Below, in pieces: positions 13,771 through 20,992 of a stretch of 20,992 nucleotides of DNA; position 1 is the stretch's first letter, and each line of letters starts with the position of its first letter. The stretch lies in IMG/VR virus record IMGVR_UViG_3300021440_000139, positions 1-20,992 of that record; one strand, given 5' to 3'. This stretch comes from a virus. The notes beneath the pieces were generated by a model. The model was not told the DNA's origin, searched no databases, and worked only from the letters and a program-made list of their open reading frames with translations. The translations under genes were made by a program, and so were the position numbers.

Positions 13771-15140
13771 TGCCTGACCAAAAGCCGCAGCGGATGCCCT
13801 TCGTTCCCGAACTCGGGAACAGGGATACCTCCGACCAGAAGGACGCCCGCCTCGTCAATGGCTTCATCGAGATCCTCGGCCAGGATCATGTGAACCTGTA
13901 CAAGCGCCCGGGACTCACCGAGGCGACGGGCGGCCCTGGCACCGCGTCCACGGGGAACGGGGTCTACTTCTGGCAGGGCGACAAGTACGCCGTCTTCGGC
14001 ACGACCCTCTACAAGAACGGCGGCAGCATCGGCACGGTAGACGCGGGCCGCTACCACTTCTCGTCCACCCTCGGTACGCCGCGCTATCTCTTCCTGAGTA
14101 CCGCGACGAAGGCGTACTACTACGACGGCACCACCCTCACGGCAGTGGTCGACGTCGACTACCCTGCGACGACCGTGCCCGGATCGGCGTATTTGAACGG
14201 CGTCACCTACGTCATGACGCCAGACGCCGCGATTCACGGCTGCGACACCAATACCCCTTCCTCCTGGGAAGCCCTCAACAAGATCCTCGCCCAGATCGAA
14301 CCCGACGGCGGCGTCGCTCTCGCGAAGCAACTGACCTACGTCGTCGCGCTGAAGGAGACGAGCGTCGAGGTCTTCTACGACGCAGGCAACGCCACGGGCT
14401 CGCCGCTCTCCCCCGTCCAGGGCGCCAAGGTGAACTACGGCTGCCGCTGGGCCGAGTCCCTCCAGGACCTCGACGGGACGCTGATCTGGGTCGGCAAGAC
14501 GCGCAGCGGGCCGATCGAGGTTCTTGCGATGGATGGGCTTAAGGTCCAGCCCATCTCGAACCCGCGCGTGTCCCGGCTCCTCGAGGCCTTCGACGGGGCC
14601 ACGATCTCCTCGTGGCGCGCGAAGATCTCCGGCCACAAGTTTTACGGCATCACGAGCGCCTCGACAAACATCACCCTCGTCTACGACGTGGGGCAGAAGT
14701 TCTGGTCGGAGTGGGGTGACTCGGGTGGAGGGGAGTGGTCGATTGTTGCGGGCGACTTCGACGCCAGCGGTAACACCCTCCTCCAGCACGCCACGAACGG
14801 CAAGCTTGCAACGCTCGTCCCGGCCATCGCGACGGACTTTGGCAGCACATTCACCCTCGACCTCTACACCCCGGAGTACGACGGCGAGACGAAGATCATC
14901 AAGTACCTCAAGCGGATGGACCTCGTCTCCGACATCCGAGCGGGGACGGTGAGCGTCCGCTTCTCCGAGGACGACTACACCACCTGGTCAGCATTCCGCG
15001 ATTGGGACCTCGCGCAGAAGCGGCCCTCCATTACCGACTGCGGCTCGTTCACGCGACGCGCCTGGCACCTTCGCAACACCGACGCCCTTCCTCTTCGCCT
15101 CAAGGGCGTTGAGTTCCAGATCGACCTCGGAACGCTCTGA
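13770..15140 (+). CDS. P22 gp10-like tail hub / DNA stabilisation protein
   Basis: A 456-residue, mostly beta protein close to P22 gp10 in length (472). It shows the typical opening RLVNGFIEILGQDHVNLYKR and then PGL, followed by repeated small beta units of a propeller: LTYVVALKETSVEVFYDAGN, GTLIWVGKTRSGPIEVLAMD, ITLVYDVGQKFWSEWGD. Proteins of this family sit under the gp4-like adaptor, plug the packaged head and carry spikes and needle. The start at 13770 overlaps the previous stop (TAATG), with GGAGG ten bases upstream; an in-frame extension to 13461 lies inside the adaptor gene. Confidence 0.78.
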   Translation: MPDQKPQRMPFVPELGNRDTSDQKDARLVNGFIEILGQDHVNLYKRPGLTEATGGPGTASTGNGVYFWQGDKYAVFGTTLYKNGGSIGTVDAGRYHFSSTLGTPRYLFLSTATKAYYYDGTTLTAVVDVDYPATTVPGSAYLNGVTYVMTPDAAIHGCDTNTPSSWEALNKILAQIEPDGGVALAKQLTYVVALKETSVEVFYDAGNATGSPLSPVQGAKVNYGCRWAESLQDLDGTLIWVGKTRSGPIEVLAMDGLKVQPISNPRVSRLLEAFDGATISSWRAKISGHKFYGITSASTNITLVYDVGQKFWSEWGDSGGGEWSIVAGDFDASGNTLLQHATNGKLATLVPAIATDFGSTFTLDLYTPEYDGETKIIKYLKRMDLVSDIRAGTVSVRFSEDDYTTWSAFRDWDLAQKRPSITDCGSFTRRAWHLRNTDALPLRLKGVEFQIDLGTL

Positions 15141-15907
15141 TGGCTACCTACGAGCCGCCGCCGACATTCGCTGACGTCGTCCTCTACAACGAGGTAACGG
15201 GGAAGGCACAGTTCAACCCGATCTGGCTGAACTGGTTCTTGCGCCTCGCGGGGGTGTTGAATGGGGTCGGCGGAGGCGGCGGTGGTTCGGGCGTGCTCGG
15301 AGCGCCGCTCTCCAACGGTATCGTCGTCCACATCGGGAGCGGCATCACCGAGGGGCGTACCCTCCAGAACGACGCCTACGTCAGCATTACCGACGCAGAC
15401 GGAGTAGGCGCTGCCCCCACCATCGGGCTGAACCTCACGGCGCTCAAGGAATACATCGAGGATACGACAGCGGCACTACTCGTAGCGGGCACTAACATCA
15501 CCCTGACCTACAACGACGGCGTGCCCTCTCTCACCATCGACGCGAGTGGAGGCGGGGGTGGCGGCGGCACTTGGGGCTCCATCACAGGCACCCTGTCGCT
15601 GCAGCTTGACCTCCAGGCGGCACTCGATGCGAAGGCGGACATTGCTTCCGTCCCCGTCTCAGGGGCCGTCATCGTCACTCCGACAGGCGTGCTTGCCCAC
15701 GAGGAGACCGTCGCGGCAGTTGGCGTCTCCGCTGGCATGCGAGTGTTTCCTTGCCTCGCCCCTCATTCCGACACGGATGAGAACCATGAGGAGTTCCTCA
15801 GCATCTCCGCGCTCGCCGCTACCGCGGGCACGAACCAGATTACAGTCAGCATGGCGTTCGGCGAACTCACCAGCGGCCCAGTCCGCATCAACTACATGGC
15901 GGTGTAA
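15140..15907 (+). CDS. Tail fibre / needle-like protein
   Basis: A 255-residue protein. The N-terminus, EPPPTFADVVLYNEVTGKAQ then FNPIWLNWFLRLAGVLN, resembles the tail-attachment segment of many phage fibre proteins. A Gly-rich linker (residues ~42-50) leads to a beta-structured middle. A second Gly run is followed by TWGSITGTLSLQLDLQAALD, the short trimeric-fibre motif W.sItGtLs.Q.DLq.aLdaK. The C-terminal ~80 residues are a beta domain. It probably hangs from the gp10-like hub. The ATG overlaps the hub stop (TGATG); the Shine-Dalgarno is weak, so coupling is likely. Confidence 0.65.
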   Translation: MATYEPPPTFADVVLYNEVTGKAQFNPIWLNWFLRLAGVLNGVGGGGGGSGVLGAPLSNGIVVHIGSGITEGRTLQNDAYVSITDADGVGAAPTIGLNLTALKEYIEDTTAALLVAGTNITLTYNDGVPSLTIDASGGGGGGGTWGSITGTLSLQLDLQAALDAKADIASVPVSGAVIVTPTGVLAHEETVAAVGVSAGMRVFPCLAPHSDTDENHEEFLSISALAATAGTNQITVSMAFGELTSGPVRINYMAV

Positions 15908-16678
15908 ATGCCCTCTCTTGTCACAGACCTAACCAGCTCCGCGCTACGCACCGTTGCCAGCCGGGTGCACCCCCGCGAGAACCTCTACGTCACCGGCACG
16001 CTCGGCGCACTCAACGCGGAGATCTCGGCCTACTGCGATGGCTGCTCGACAGTCGCGATCGACCTCCGCGGCACGTTCTCGATGACGGTGGCGGTCCAGG
16101 GGACGGTCGATGGAACGAACTGGGTGTTGATCCCTGTGCGTCCACAGACAGGCGGCATCTTCGTCCTCGCCGTCACCGGCACGGCGGCAGGTGTCTGGAT
16201 GGCCTCCTGCGCTGGCTTCACGAAGGTTCGCGCCATCGTCACGGCGTACACCTCGGGCAGCGCGACGGCCTTCATCGCGGCGTCAACTGCTCTCTTCGAT
16301 GACTTCGCCAAGAATGGCGGCGTCACCAGTTCCATCGGAACGGCAACGGGCGCTGCGGCGGCGGCGGTCACCCTCACAATCGCAGCCCCGGGCGCCGGCT
16401 TGCGGCACTACCTTACCTACGTCGCGATCAAGCGATTTGCTTCCGCGTTGCTGACCGCCGCAGCCACCCCCGTCTTGGTGACGACAACAAACCTTCCCGG
16501 CACGCTCGTCTTCAGCCTGCCCGCAGACGCGGCGGCACAAGGTACGATCTTCCCCCACCAGGAGGACTACACCTTCCCTATCGCGGCTGTGGCGCAAAAC
16601 ACAGCGACAACGATTGTGTGCCCGGCGACGACTGCAGTCATCTGGCGCGTGACAGTCGGCTACTACGTGGCTCCGTAA
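15908..16678 (+). CDS. Beta-rich virion protein (256 aa), function unknown
   Basis: A 256-residue Ala/Thr/Val-rich protein in two parts. Residues ~25-130 (NLYVTGTLGALNAEISAYCD, TMTVAVQGTVDGTNW-type strands) look like a beta domain found in phage and prophage structural proteins that ends in an AxxSGSATAFIAAS strand. Residues ~145-256 are another beta-rich part ending VIWRVTVGYYVAP. No catalytic motif, signal or long helix. The start abuts the fibre stop (TAAATG). A role as a fibre-associated or tail-surface protein is inferred from place and composition. Confidence 0.6.
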   Translation: MPSLVTDLTSSALRTVASRVHPRENLYVTGTLGALNAEISAYCDGCSTVAIDLRGTFSMTVAVQGTVDGTNWVLIPVRPQTGGIFVLAVTGTAAGVWMASCAGFTKVRAIVTAYTSGSATAFIAASTALFDDFAKNGGVTSSIGTATGAAAAAVTLTIAAPGAGLRHYLTYVAIKRFASALLTAAATPVLVTTTNLPGTLVFSLPADAAAQGTIFPHQEDYTFPIAAVAQNTATTIVCPATTAVIWRVTVGYYVAP

Positions 16679-16696
16679 CCCTTCAAGGAGTAGAAC

Positions 16697-17650
16697 ATGG
16701 CAGATGGCAGTGATGGACTTGGCGGCGGCTTCGACTCGTCCGCTGGTATTTTCGGAGGTGGCTTCGACCTCGGCAGCGGGATGAACGCTCCCGCAGGCTC
16801 CTTCAACGGAGCCGGCATGTCCCCCAGTTTTGGCGGCGGTGGCTTCACCGGCAGCTTCGGAGGTGTCCAGGGCCCGTCCCTGGGCGAGTCCTTTTTCGGC
16901 AACCCTGCAGCCAGCTGGGGCTTCGACACCAGCTCCATGGACGGACTGCTCGGAAACTCCCCCGCAGGTCTGGGGCTTGGCAGCGTTGGCCTTGGCAATT
17001 TTGGCTATTCGAATGCTGGTGTCGCTCCGTCATTCGCTTCGAACCTGGCCCAGGCTCTGATGTCCCTGGCGAAGGGCAAGATGATGGGTCTCGCGGCGGG
17101 GAAGCTGGGCGTGCCGAGCATGGCCCTCAATGCGGTGGTGAGCGGTATTCAAGGGAAAGCCACTACCCCCACCGACGCGCTCAACGGCCTCTTCTCGACC
17201 GTGAGCCCCGCGCTCGGTCTGGCGAACTTCGGCCTCTCCGCGTTCGGGCAGCCTTCCCTCGGGAGCATGGCCGCCGGCTTCCTCGGCAATGCGACGACGG
17301 GTACGCCAGGGGCACCGAGTCCGAGCAACTCCGCCGATCCCCTCTCGATGATTATGTCACTCTATGGCCTCTCCAAGGCGGGCGCAATCAGGCGGCAGGC
17401 GGGCCTCCCCAGCTCCGACGTCACGCAGCTCCCCGGCTACCAGGCGGGCCTCCAAGCCGTCGAGCGCCGGATGAACGCGCAGGGCTTCCAAGGTTCGGGC
17501 AACATGATGACGGAGCTCGCGAAGTACGGCGGCGACGCCTACAACCAGGCGGCGACGCAGCGCATCAACTCCTCGAACGCGCAGATGGGCCCCCTCGTCG
17601 CGGAGATGAGTGCACTCGGTCTGCTCCGCTCGTCGCTGCCGGGAGGTTGA
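16697..17650 (+). CDS. Internal virion / DNA-ejection-type protein with Gly-rich N-terminus
   Basis: A 317-residue protein. Residues 1-110 are low complexity, dominated by Gly, Ser, Phe and Asn (GGGFDSSAGIFGGGFDLGSG). Residues ~115-215 have hydrophobic helices rich in Ala/Gly/Leu. The C-terminal part has QLPGYQAGLQAVERRMNAQG, then GSGNMMTELAKYGGDAYNQA. That motif set is familiar from phage proteins annotated as internal virion or DNA transfer proteins. By position it corresponds to the first of the P22 gp7/gp20/gp16 ejection set. Shine-Dalgarno AAGGAG at 16685-16690, six bases before the ATG, is strong. Confidence 0.68.
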   Translation: MADGSDGLGGGFDSSAGIFGGGFDLGSGMNAPAGSFNGAGMSPSFGGGGFTGSFGGVQGPSLGESFFGNPAASWGFDTSSMDGLLGNSPAGLGLGSVGLGNFGYSNAGVAPSFASNLAQALMSLAKGKMMGLAAGKLGVPSMALNAVVSGIQGKATTPTDALNGLFSTVSPALGLANFGLSAFGQPSLGSMAAGFLGNATTGTPGAPSPSNSADPLSMIMSLYGLSKAGAIRRQAGLPSSDVTQLPGYQAGLQAVERRMNAQGFQGSGNMMTELAKYGGDAYNQAATQRINSSNAQMGPLVAEMSALGLLRSSLPGG

Positions 17651-17651
17651 G

Positions 17652-18743
17652 ATGGCTGAAATCGGCATGGCCTTCATGGCGCCAATCCAGGCGCGGCAGA
17701 AGATGCTCATCGAAGCAGCTGCGGCGCCGGTTGACCTCGCGGCAAGGCAGGCAGCAACCACCCTCAACACGGCGAATGCGGCGCAGATGCAGCAGCACAT
17801 GCAGGATGCGCAGGCCCTCCGCGCCATCACGATGTCCTCGCTGGCGCAGCAGCCCGCCGCTGGAGCGGAAGCCCCAAATCAAAGCGACCAGCTAAGCACC
17901 CTCGGAAACGCCCTACTCTCCCAAGGCTTCTACAAAGAGGGTACGGCCGCTCTCGCACAGGGTGCGCTGGTGGACTCTCGCGGCGCGCGGGCCGCTGCCA
18001 CGACGCAGAAGACTGAGTTCGACAAGGCGAAGTGGTACCTCGAGCGTGTCGGGGGCGTGATGAACCAGAGCGACCTCGACCGGACGAACGAGCTGTTCCA
18101 GCAGATCTTTCCCGGCGCGACTCCCTCGGTGACGAAGTACGACACGAATGTGGTGCGGAACGCCCTCCGCTCCTCGATGACAACGGCGCAGCGGCTCATG
18201 GCCGAAAACCGCGACGAGCGGCTTTCCGTCTACGTGGCGTCCCTCGCGCAGCAGGAGGATGCGCGGAGGGAGCGACTGCGGCTTGCGGATCTGGAACTGA
18301 ACCGCCGGGTCGAGGCTGACGCGAACCGCGCTAAGGCCGGAGCCAAGGGAACTGGCGGGCGGGCTCCCTCCACCGCCGCCCCCATCGCGAAGGCGACGAC
18401 CCTCGCCATGAAGGACGATCCCGACGCGTCGAAGCTCGAAGGGACAGAGGCCATGGCCGCCCGCCTTACGATCGCGCAAGAGGCTGATCGCCTCATCAAG
18501 GCCGACCCGAGCCTCAACTACGACCAGGCAGCCCGGGCGGCGCTCCTTACCGCGAAGAAGCGGGGTGACTTCTCCGTCGAGAAGGGGATGTTCTCCGACA
18601 AGGTGCGCTACTCGGCGAAGGGGCTCCGCGTGGAAGATCCGGCACCGCTCCCCCCTACCAAGGACAAGCTCGCGGCAGGGCGCTTCTACCAGACCAAGCA
18701 GGGACCTGCCCTCTGGAACGGCACTGCCTTTGTGAAGGATTGA
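17652..18743 (+). CDS. Internal virion / ejection-type protein (363 aa)
   Basis: A 363-residue, predominantly helical, Ala/Gln/Arg-rich soluble protein. The N-terminus (AEIGMAFMAPIQARQKMLIE, residues 2-21) and helices through residue ~240 are typical of long coiled or bundled ejection proteins. A Gly/Ala/Pro linker near 250-265 precedes a helical part, and a short beta tail reads KLAAGRFYQTKQGPALWNGT. That final GxxYxTxxGpxxWnG strand pair resembles an anchoring or packing module. It starts one base after the previous stop, with GGGAGG upstream; a longer reading from 17610 lies in the preceding gene. It is the second of three adjacent ejection-type genes. Confidence 0.62.
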   Translation: MAEIGMAFMAPIQARQKMLIEAAAAPVDLAARQAATTLNTANAAQMQQHMQDAQALRAITMSSLAQQPAAGAEAPNQSDQLSTLGNALLSQGFYKEGTAALAQGALVDSRGARAAATTQKTEFDKAKWYLERVGGVMNQSDLDRTNELFQQIFPGATPSVTKYDTNVVRNALRSSMTTAQRLMAENRDERLSVYVASLAQQEDARRERLRLADLELNRRVEADANRAKAGAKGTGGRAPSTAAPIAKATTLAMKDDPDASKLEGTEAMAARLTIAQEADRLIKADPSLNYDQAARAALLTAKKRGDFSVEKGMFSDKVRYSAKGLRVEDPAPLPPTKDKLAAGRFYQTKQGPALWNGTAFVKD

Positions 18744-18744
18744 G

Positions 18745-20992
18745 ATGGCGACGTTCTCGTTCGAAGAAGCGATGGGCAGCACGGCCGCTCCAGCGGCGCC
18801 GAGCCTGCCCGCTCCAGTCTCCGCGCCCGCGGGAGGGAAGCAGTTCTCCTTCGAGGAGGCGATGGGCGCTCCCGTGCCTGTCTCGTCGGTCAAGCCCGCC
18901 GACGACCCGAATTGGCCGCTCAAGGACACCCTCAAGGAGCACGGCGCCAAGTTCCAGAAGGAGTTCGCGAAGGGCGCCAGCAGCCTCGGCACCGTCGCGG
19001 ATATGCTGGTGGGCTTCCCCTGGCAAGTCTGGTCCACGATGGCGGAGGCGGACAAGCTCCAGCAACTCCGCACGTACAACAAACTCGCTGGCGCGAACGG
19101 GATGAAGACCCTCTCGCGGAAGGAGATGGAAGACCAAGCCGCGACAGTCCGGAACGAGATTCTCTTGCGTTCGCCTACCTTCTTCACGCAGCTGGCGGAC
19201 ACCCTCAAGGCACCTACCGACACCACTCAGGGCAACCCGGTCGCTCACGCGATGGAGACGGTGAGCAAGCTCCTCGACGAGCAGGGCGGTCAGATCGAAT
19301 ACCTCACGGGCGGTCGCTTCACTCGTAACAACTTCAACGCAGCGGTGAATGGTGTTTTCGCCGGCCTCGGTCTCACAGGCGCAGTTGCTCCGATGAAGGG
19401 GGCGGCGAAGGCCCAGCAGGCGCGGGCGGATGCGGCGCTCAAGACGACGAACTTCCCCATCGTGGAAGAGCCGCCCAAGGAGAGCCGTCCGGTCGACTAC
19501 ACCTACGTGCCTGCCGCCCACGACATTCCCGCTCCCGAGGCGGTGGCGAAGTGGAAGGAGCGCACCGACGCCGCCACCTCTGCAGCGGAAACCAAGACGA
19601 ACTACTCCGACCTCGACCGCATGCGGACGGCGGAGCAGATGGCCTCTCGCCTCATGGCGGAAGGGGCCTCGGTCAAGCGCGTCGAGGCGATCGTGGCGAA
19701 GAACCCCCTCGTTGGGGAGGCGATGGCGGCGATTCGCGCTCGGCGCGCGGCGGTAGTTGATTCGAGGCTCGGAACAGTGCAGCAGTTCGGCGCGAGCGAC
19801 ATCCTCGATCCGAACCAGGGGAAGCCGGGAGCGCCAGCACTCGAGCCGCCAGGCGGGCGAGTTGCGCCCGAGGGGACGCCGACTCCTGGCACTTCGCTCT
19901 CGGTTCCGAAGACCGTCGCCGCCGTGGCTGCGGGTGCGGCGGCCGCCTACGGCCTCTCGCAGATGGACTCTGACCAAGCCGCGATCGCCGCGATGGCGCC
20001 GGTGGCCTTCGTCGCGGGTCGTGGGAAGGGACTCACCCTCGAGGAACTTCGCGCAGTTCCACCAGAGACGTCGCTGGGCACGCTGCTCGATCGGTCAAGC
20101 TACACGCTGAAGACCCTCGACCGCCTGCCGAAGAACCGGACGGAGTTCCCTGTCCAGATGGTGCGGGACCAGCTCAAGCGCCAAGACGTCTCCGCGCCGG
20201 AGAAGGCGATTCTCGAGAAGGTCCTCGAGGGGAAGGAGAAGGTCACTGCGAAAGACCTCATCACGAGCATGAAGGAGCAGACGCAGAGCTGGGAACTGAC
20301 GCCGAAGAAGACCGACACCTACGCCGACTATGGGCTGGAGAACATCGATCGGGCGCAGCCGAATCCGGACTTCTCTTTGCGAGACGTTCGTGAGGCTCGC
20401 CTTGAACACGCCTCCAGCAACGGAACGCTGTATCAGGTCATCACACCGGATGGCGAGATCCTTGACTCACTCGTTATCCAGGCGGGCGAGGATCAGGCTG
20501 CCGCACTTGCGAAGTGGAAGACGGAAGCAGAAGCCATCTTCGACGGCCCCGAGGCCTCGACGAACCTCTACCGTCTCCCCGACCACATGCAGATGTCGGC
20601 CAACAACCACTTCGGCGATCCGCAGCTCTTCGGCTGGACGCGAAGCTTCGACGAGAAGGGCGTGCGGCACGTCGTGGAGATCCAGTCGGATCTGGCACAG
20701 CACGCGGGAAAGGTGCTGTCCGAGGAAGAGCGTGCCGCTGCGACAAACGCCCAAGCGGAAGGCCTGACACGCGCACAGATGCTGCGTGACCTGGGAGAGC
20801 AGCTGCTTCCGTTCGAGAAGTTCAATCCGGTTGGTCCGCTAACCTACACTCCCTCGACGACACTCGTGCCCCTTCTCGACAAGTTGCCGTCGGGAGTAAA
20901 GACCAACTTCCTGCGTAACCTGGCGCGGCAGCTCGACCTTAGTGAGTCGGCAGCAGAAGGCGCCGGGACCTACGTGCTGCGTGTGCTTGACA
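18745..20992 (+). CDS. Giant internal virion (polyvalent-type) protein, N-terminal 749 residues, cut by the window edge
   Basis: An open frame runs from ATG 18745 to the right edge without a stop (checked codon by codon through 19561-20992), so the gene is partial. It begins TFSFEEAMGS and repeats FSFEEAMG at residues 34-41. A helical region follows to about residue 200, and Ala/Gly-rich hydrophobic stretches near 390-404 and 413-425 could cross or dip into a membrane. Near residues 622-655, HFGDPQLFGW and VVEIQSDLAQHAG match an EIQSD-type motif that I recall from large polyvalent and internal virion proteins of phages. By analogy with P22 gp16 and T7 gp16 it may be ejected ahead of the DNA. 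AAGGA lies eight bases before the start codon. Confidence 0.65.
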   Translation, partial: MATFSFEEAMGSTAAPAAPSLPAPVSAPAGGKQFSFEEAMGAPVPVSSVKPADDPNWPLKDTLKEHGAKFQKEFAKGASSLGTVADMLVGFPWQVWSTMAEADKLQQLRTYNKLAGANGMKTLSRKEMEDQAATVRNEILLRSPTFFTQLADTLKAPTDTTQGNPVAHAMETVSKLLDEQGGQIEYLTGGRFTRNNFNAAVNGVFAGLGLTGAVAPMKGAAKAQQARADAALKTTNFPIVEEPPKESRPVDYTYVPAAHDIPAPEAVAKWKERTDAATSAAETKTNYSDLDRMRTAEQMASRLMAEGASVKRVEAIVAKNPLVGEAMAAIRARRAAVVDSRLGTVQQFGASDILDPNQGKPGAPALEPPGGRVAPEGTPTPGTSLSVPKTVAAVAAGAAAAYGLSQMDSDQAAIAAMAPVAFVAGRGKGLTLEELRAVPPETSLGTLLDRSSYTLKTLDRLPKNRTEFPVQMVRDQLKRQDVSAPEKAILEKVLEGKEKVTAKDLITSMKEQTQSWELTPKKTDTYADYGLENIDRAQPNPDFSLRDVREARLEHASSNGTLYQVITPDGEILDSLVIQAGEDQAAALAKWKTEAEAIFDGPEASTNLYRLPDHMQMSANNHFGDPQLFGWTRSFDEKGVRHVVEIQSDLAQHAGKVLSEEERAAATNAQAEGLTRAQMLRDLGEQLLPFEKFNPVGPLTYTPSTTLVPLLDKLPSGVKTNFLRNLARQLDLSESAAEGAGTYVLRVLD

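Noticed and set aside
18655-19977. 440-codon minus-strand frame opposite the ejection genes
   Set aside because: Shadow of the open plus-strand gene from 18745; Arg/Leu/Val-rich with no motif or leader.

Overview
This window reads as the virion-assembly half of a tailed, most likely short-tailed (podovirus-type), double-stranded DNA bacteriophage or prophage. The DNA is GC-rich, the genes are packed with ATGA, TGATG and TAATG overlaps, and the order is a phage late operon: terminase, portal, scaffold, capsid, tail adaptors, internal virion proteins. I saw no integrase, replication gene, rRNA, tRNA or CRISPR array. The host cannot be named from the sequence; GC content and good AGGA/GGAGG ribosome binding sites fit a GC-rich proteobacterium, which is inference.

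Layout. Positions 1-1000 carry a GTR trinucleotide tract and two leftward genes of unknown function: a 76-residue protein with two CxxC pairs and a 198-residue protein with an acidic tail. Both have the leader GAAAGGA(C)RAT. Positions 997-1500 are a gene-free divergent control region. It holds a near-consensus leftward sigma-70 promoter (TTGACA-16-CATAAT), three evenly spaced TACCCC-type operator-like dyads, a GGCCGC hairpin and a GTTGCATGCA direct repeat. From 1501 everything runs rightward to the right edge: terminase small subunit-like HTH protein, four beta-rich adhesin/spike genes (2148-5570), a coiled-coil membrane protein, terminase large subunit (6028), portal (7490), a small overlapping gene, a GroES-like co-chaperonin, scaffold, a conserved head-region protein, a decoration-type protein, major capsid protein (12079), a hairpin, a P22 gp4-like adaptor, a P22 gp10-like tail hub, two fibre or beta-structured proteins, and three consecutive internal virion/ejection-type proteins. 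The last of these is cut by the window edge after about 749 codons.

How it fits together. The terminase pair and portal package DNA. Scaffold, head proteins and the phage co-chaperonin assemble the capsid. The gp4/gp10-like proteins close the portal and form the short tail, with fibres and spikes for host recognition. The last three genes occupy the position of P22 gp7/gp20/gp16, whose products are ejected into the host with the DNA.

Most of the window is an ordinary, if divergent, morphogenesis cluster. The parts that deserve a second look are the structured control region, the receptor-recognition cassette lodged between the small and large terminase genes with visibly lower G+C, the embedded co-chaperonin, a 10-mer shared by the control region and the hairpin after the capsid gene, and a duplicated FSFEEAMG motif at the N-terminus of the giant internal protein. 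I did not find convincing evidence of a wholly new system.
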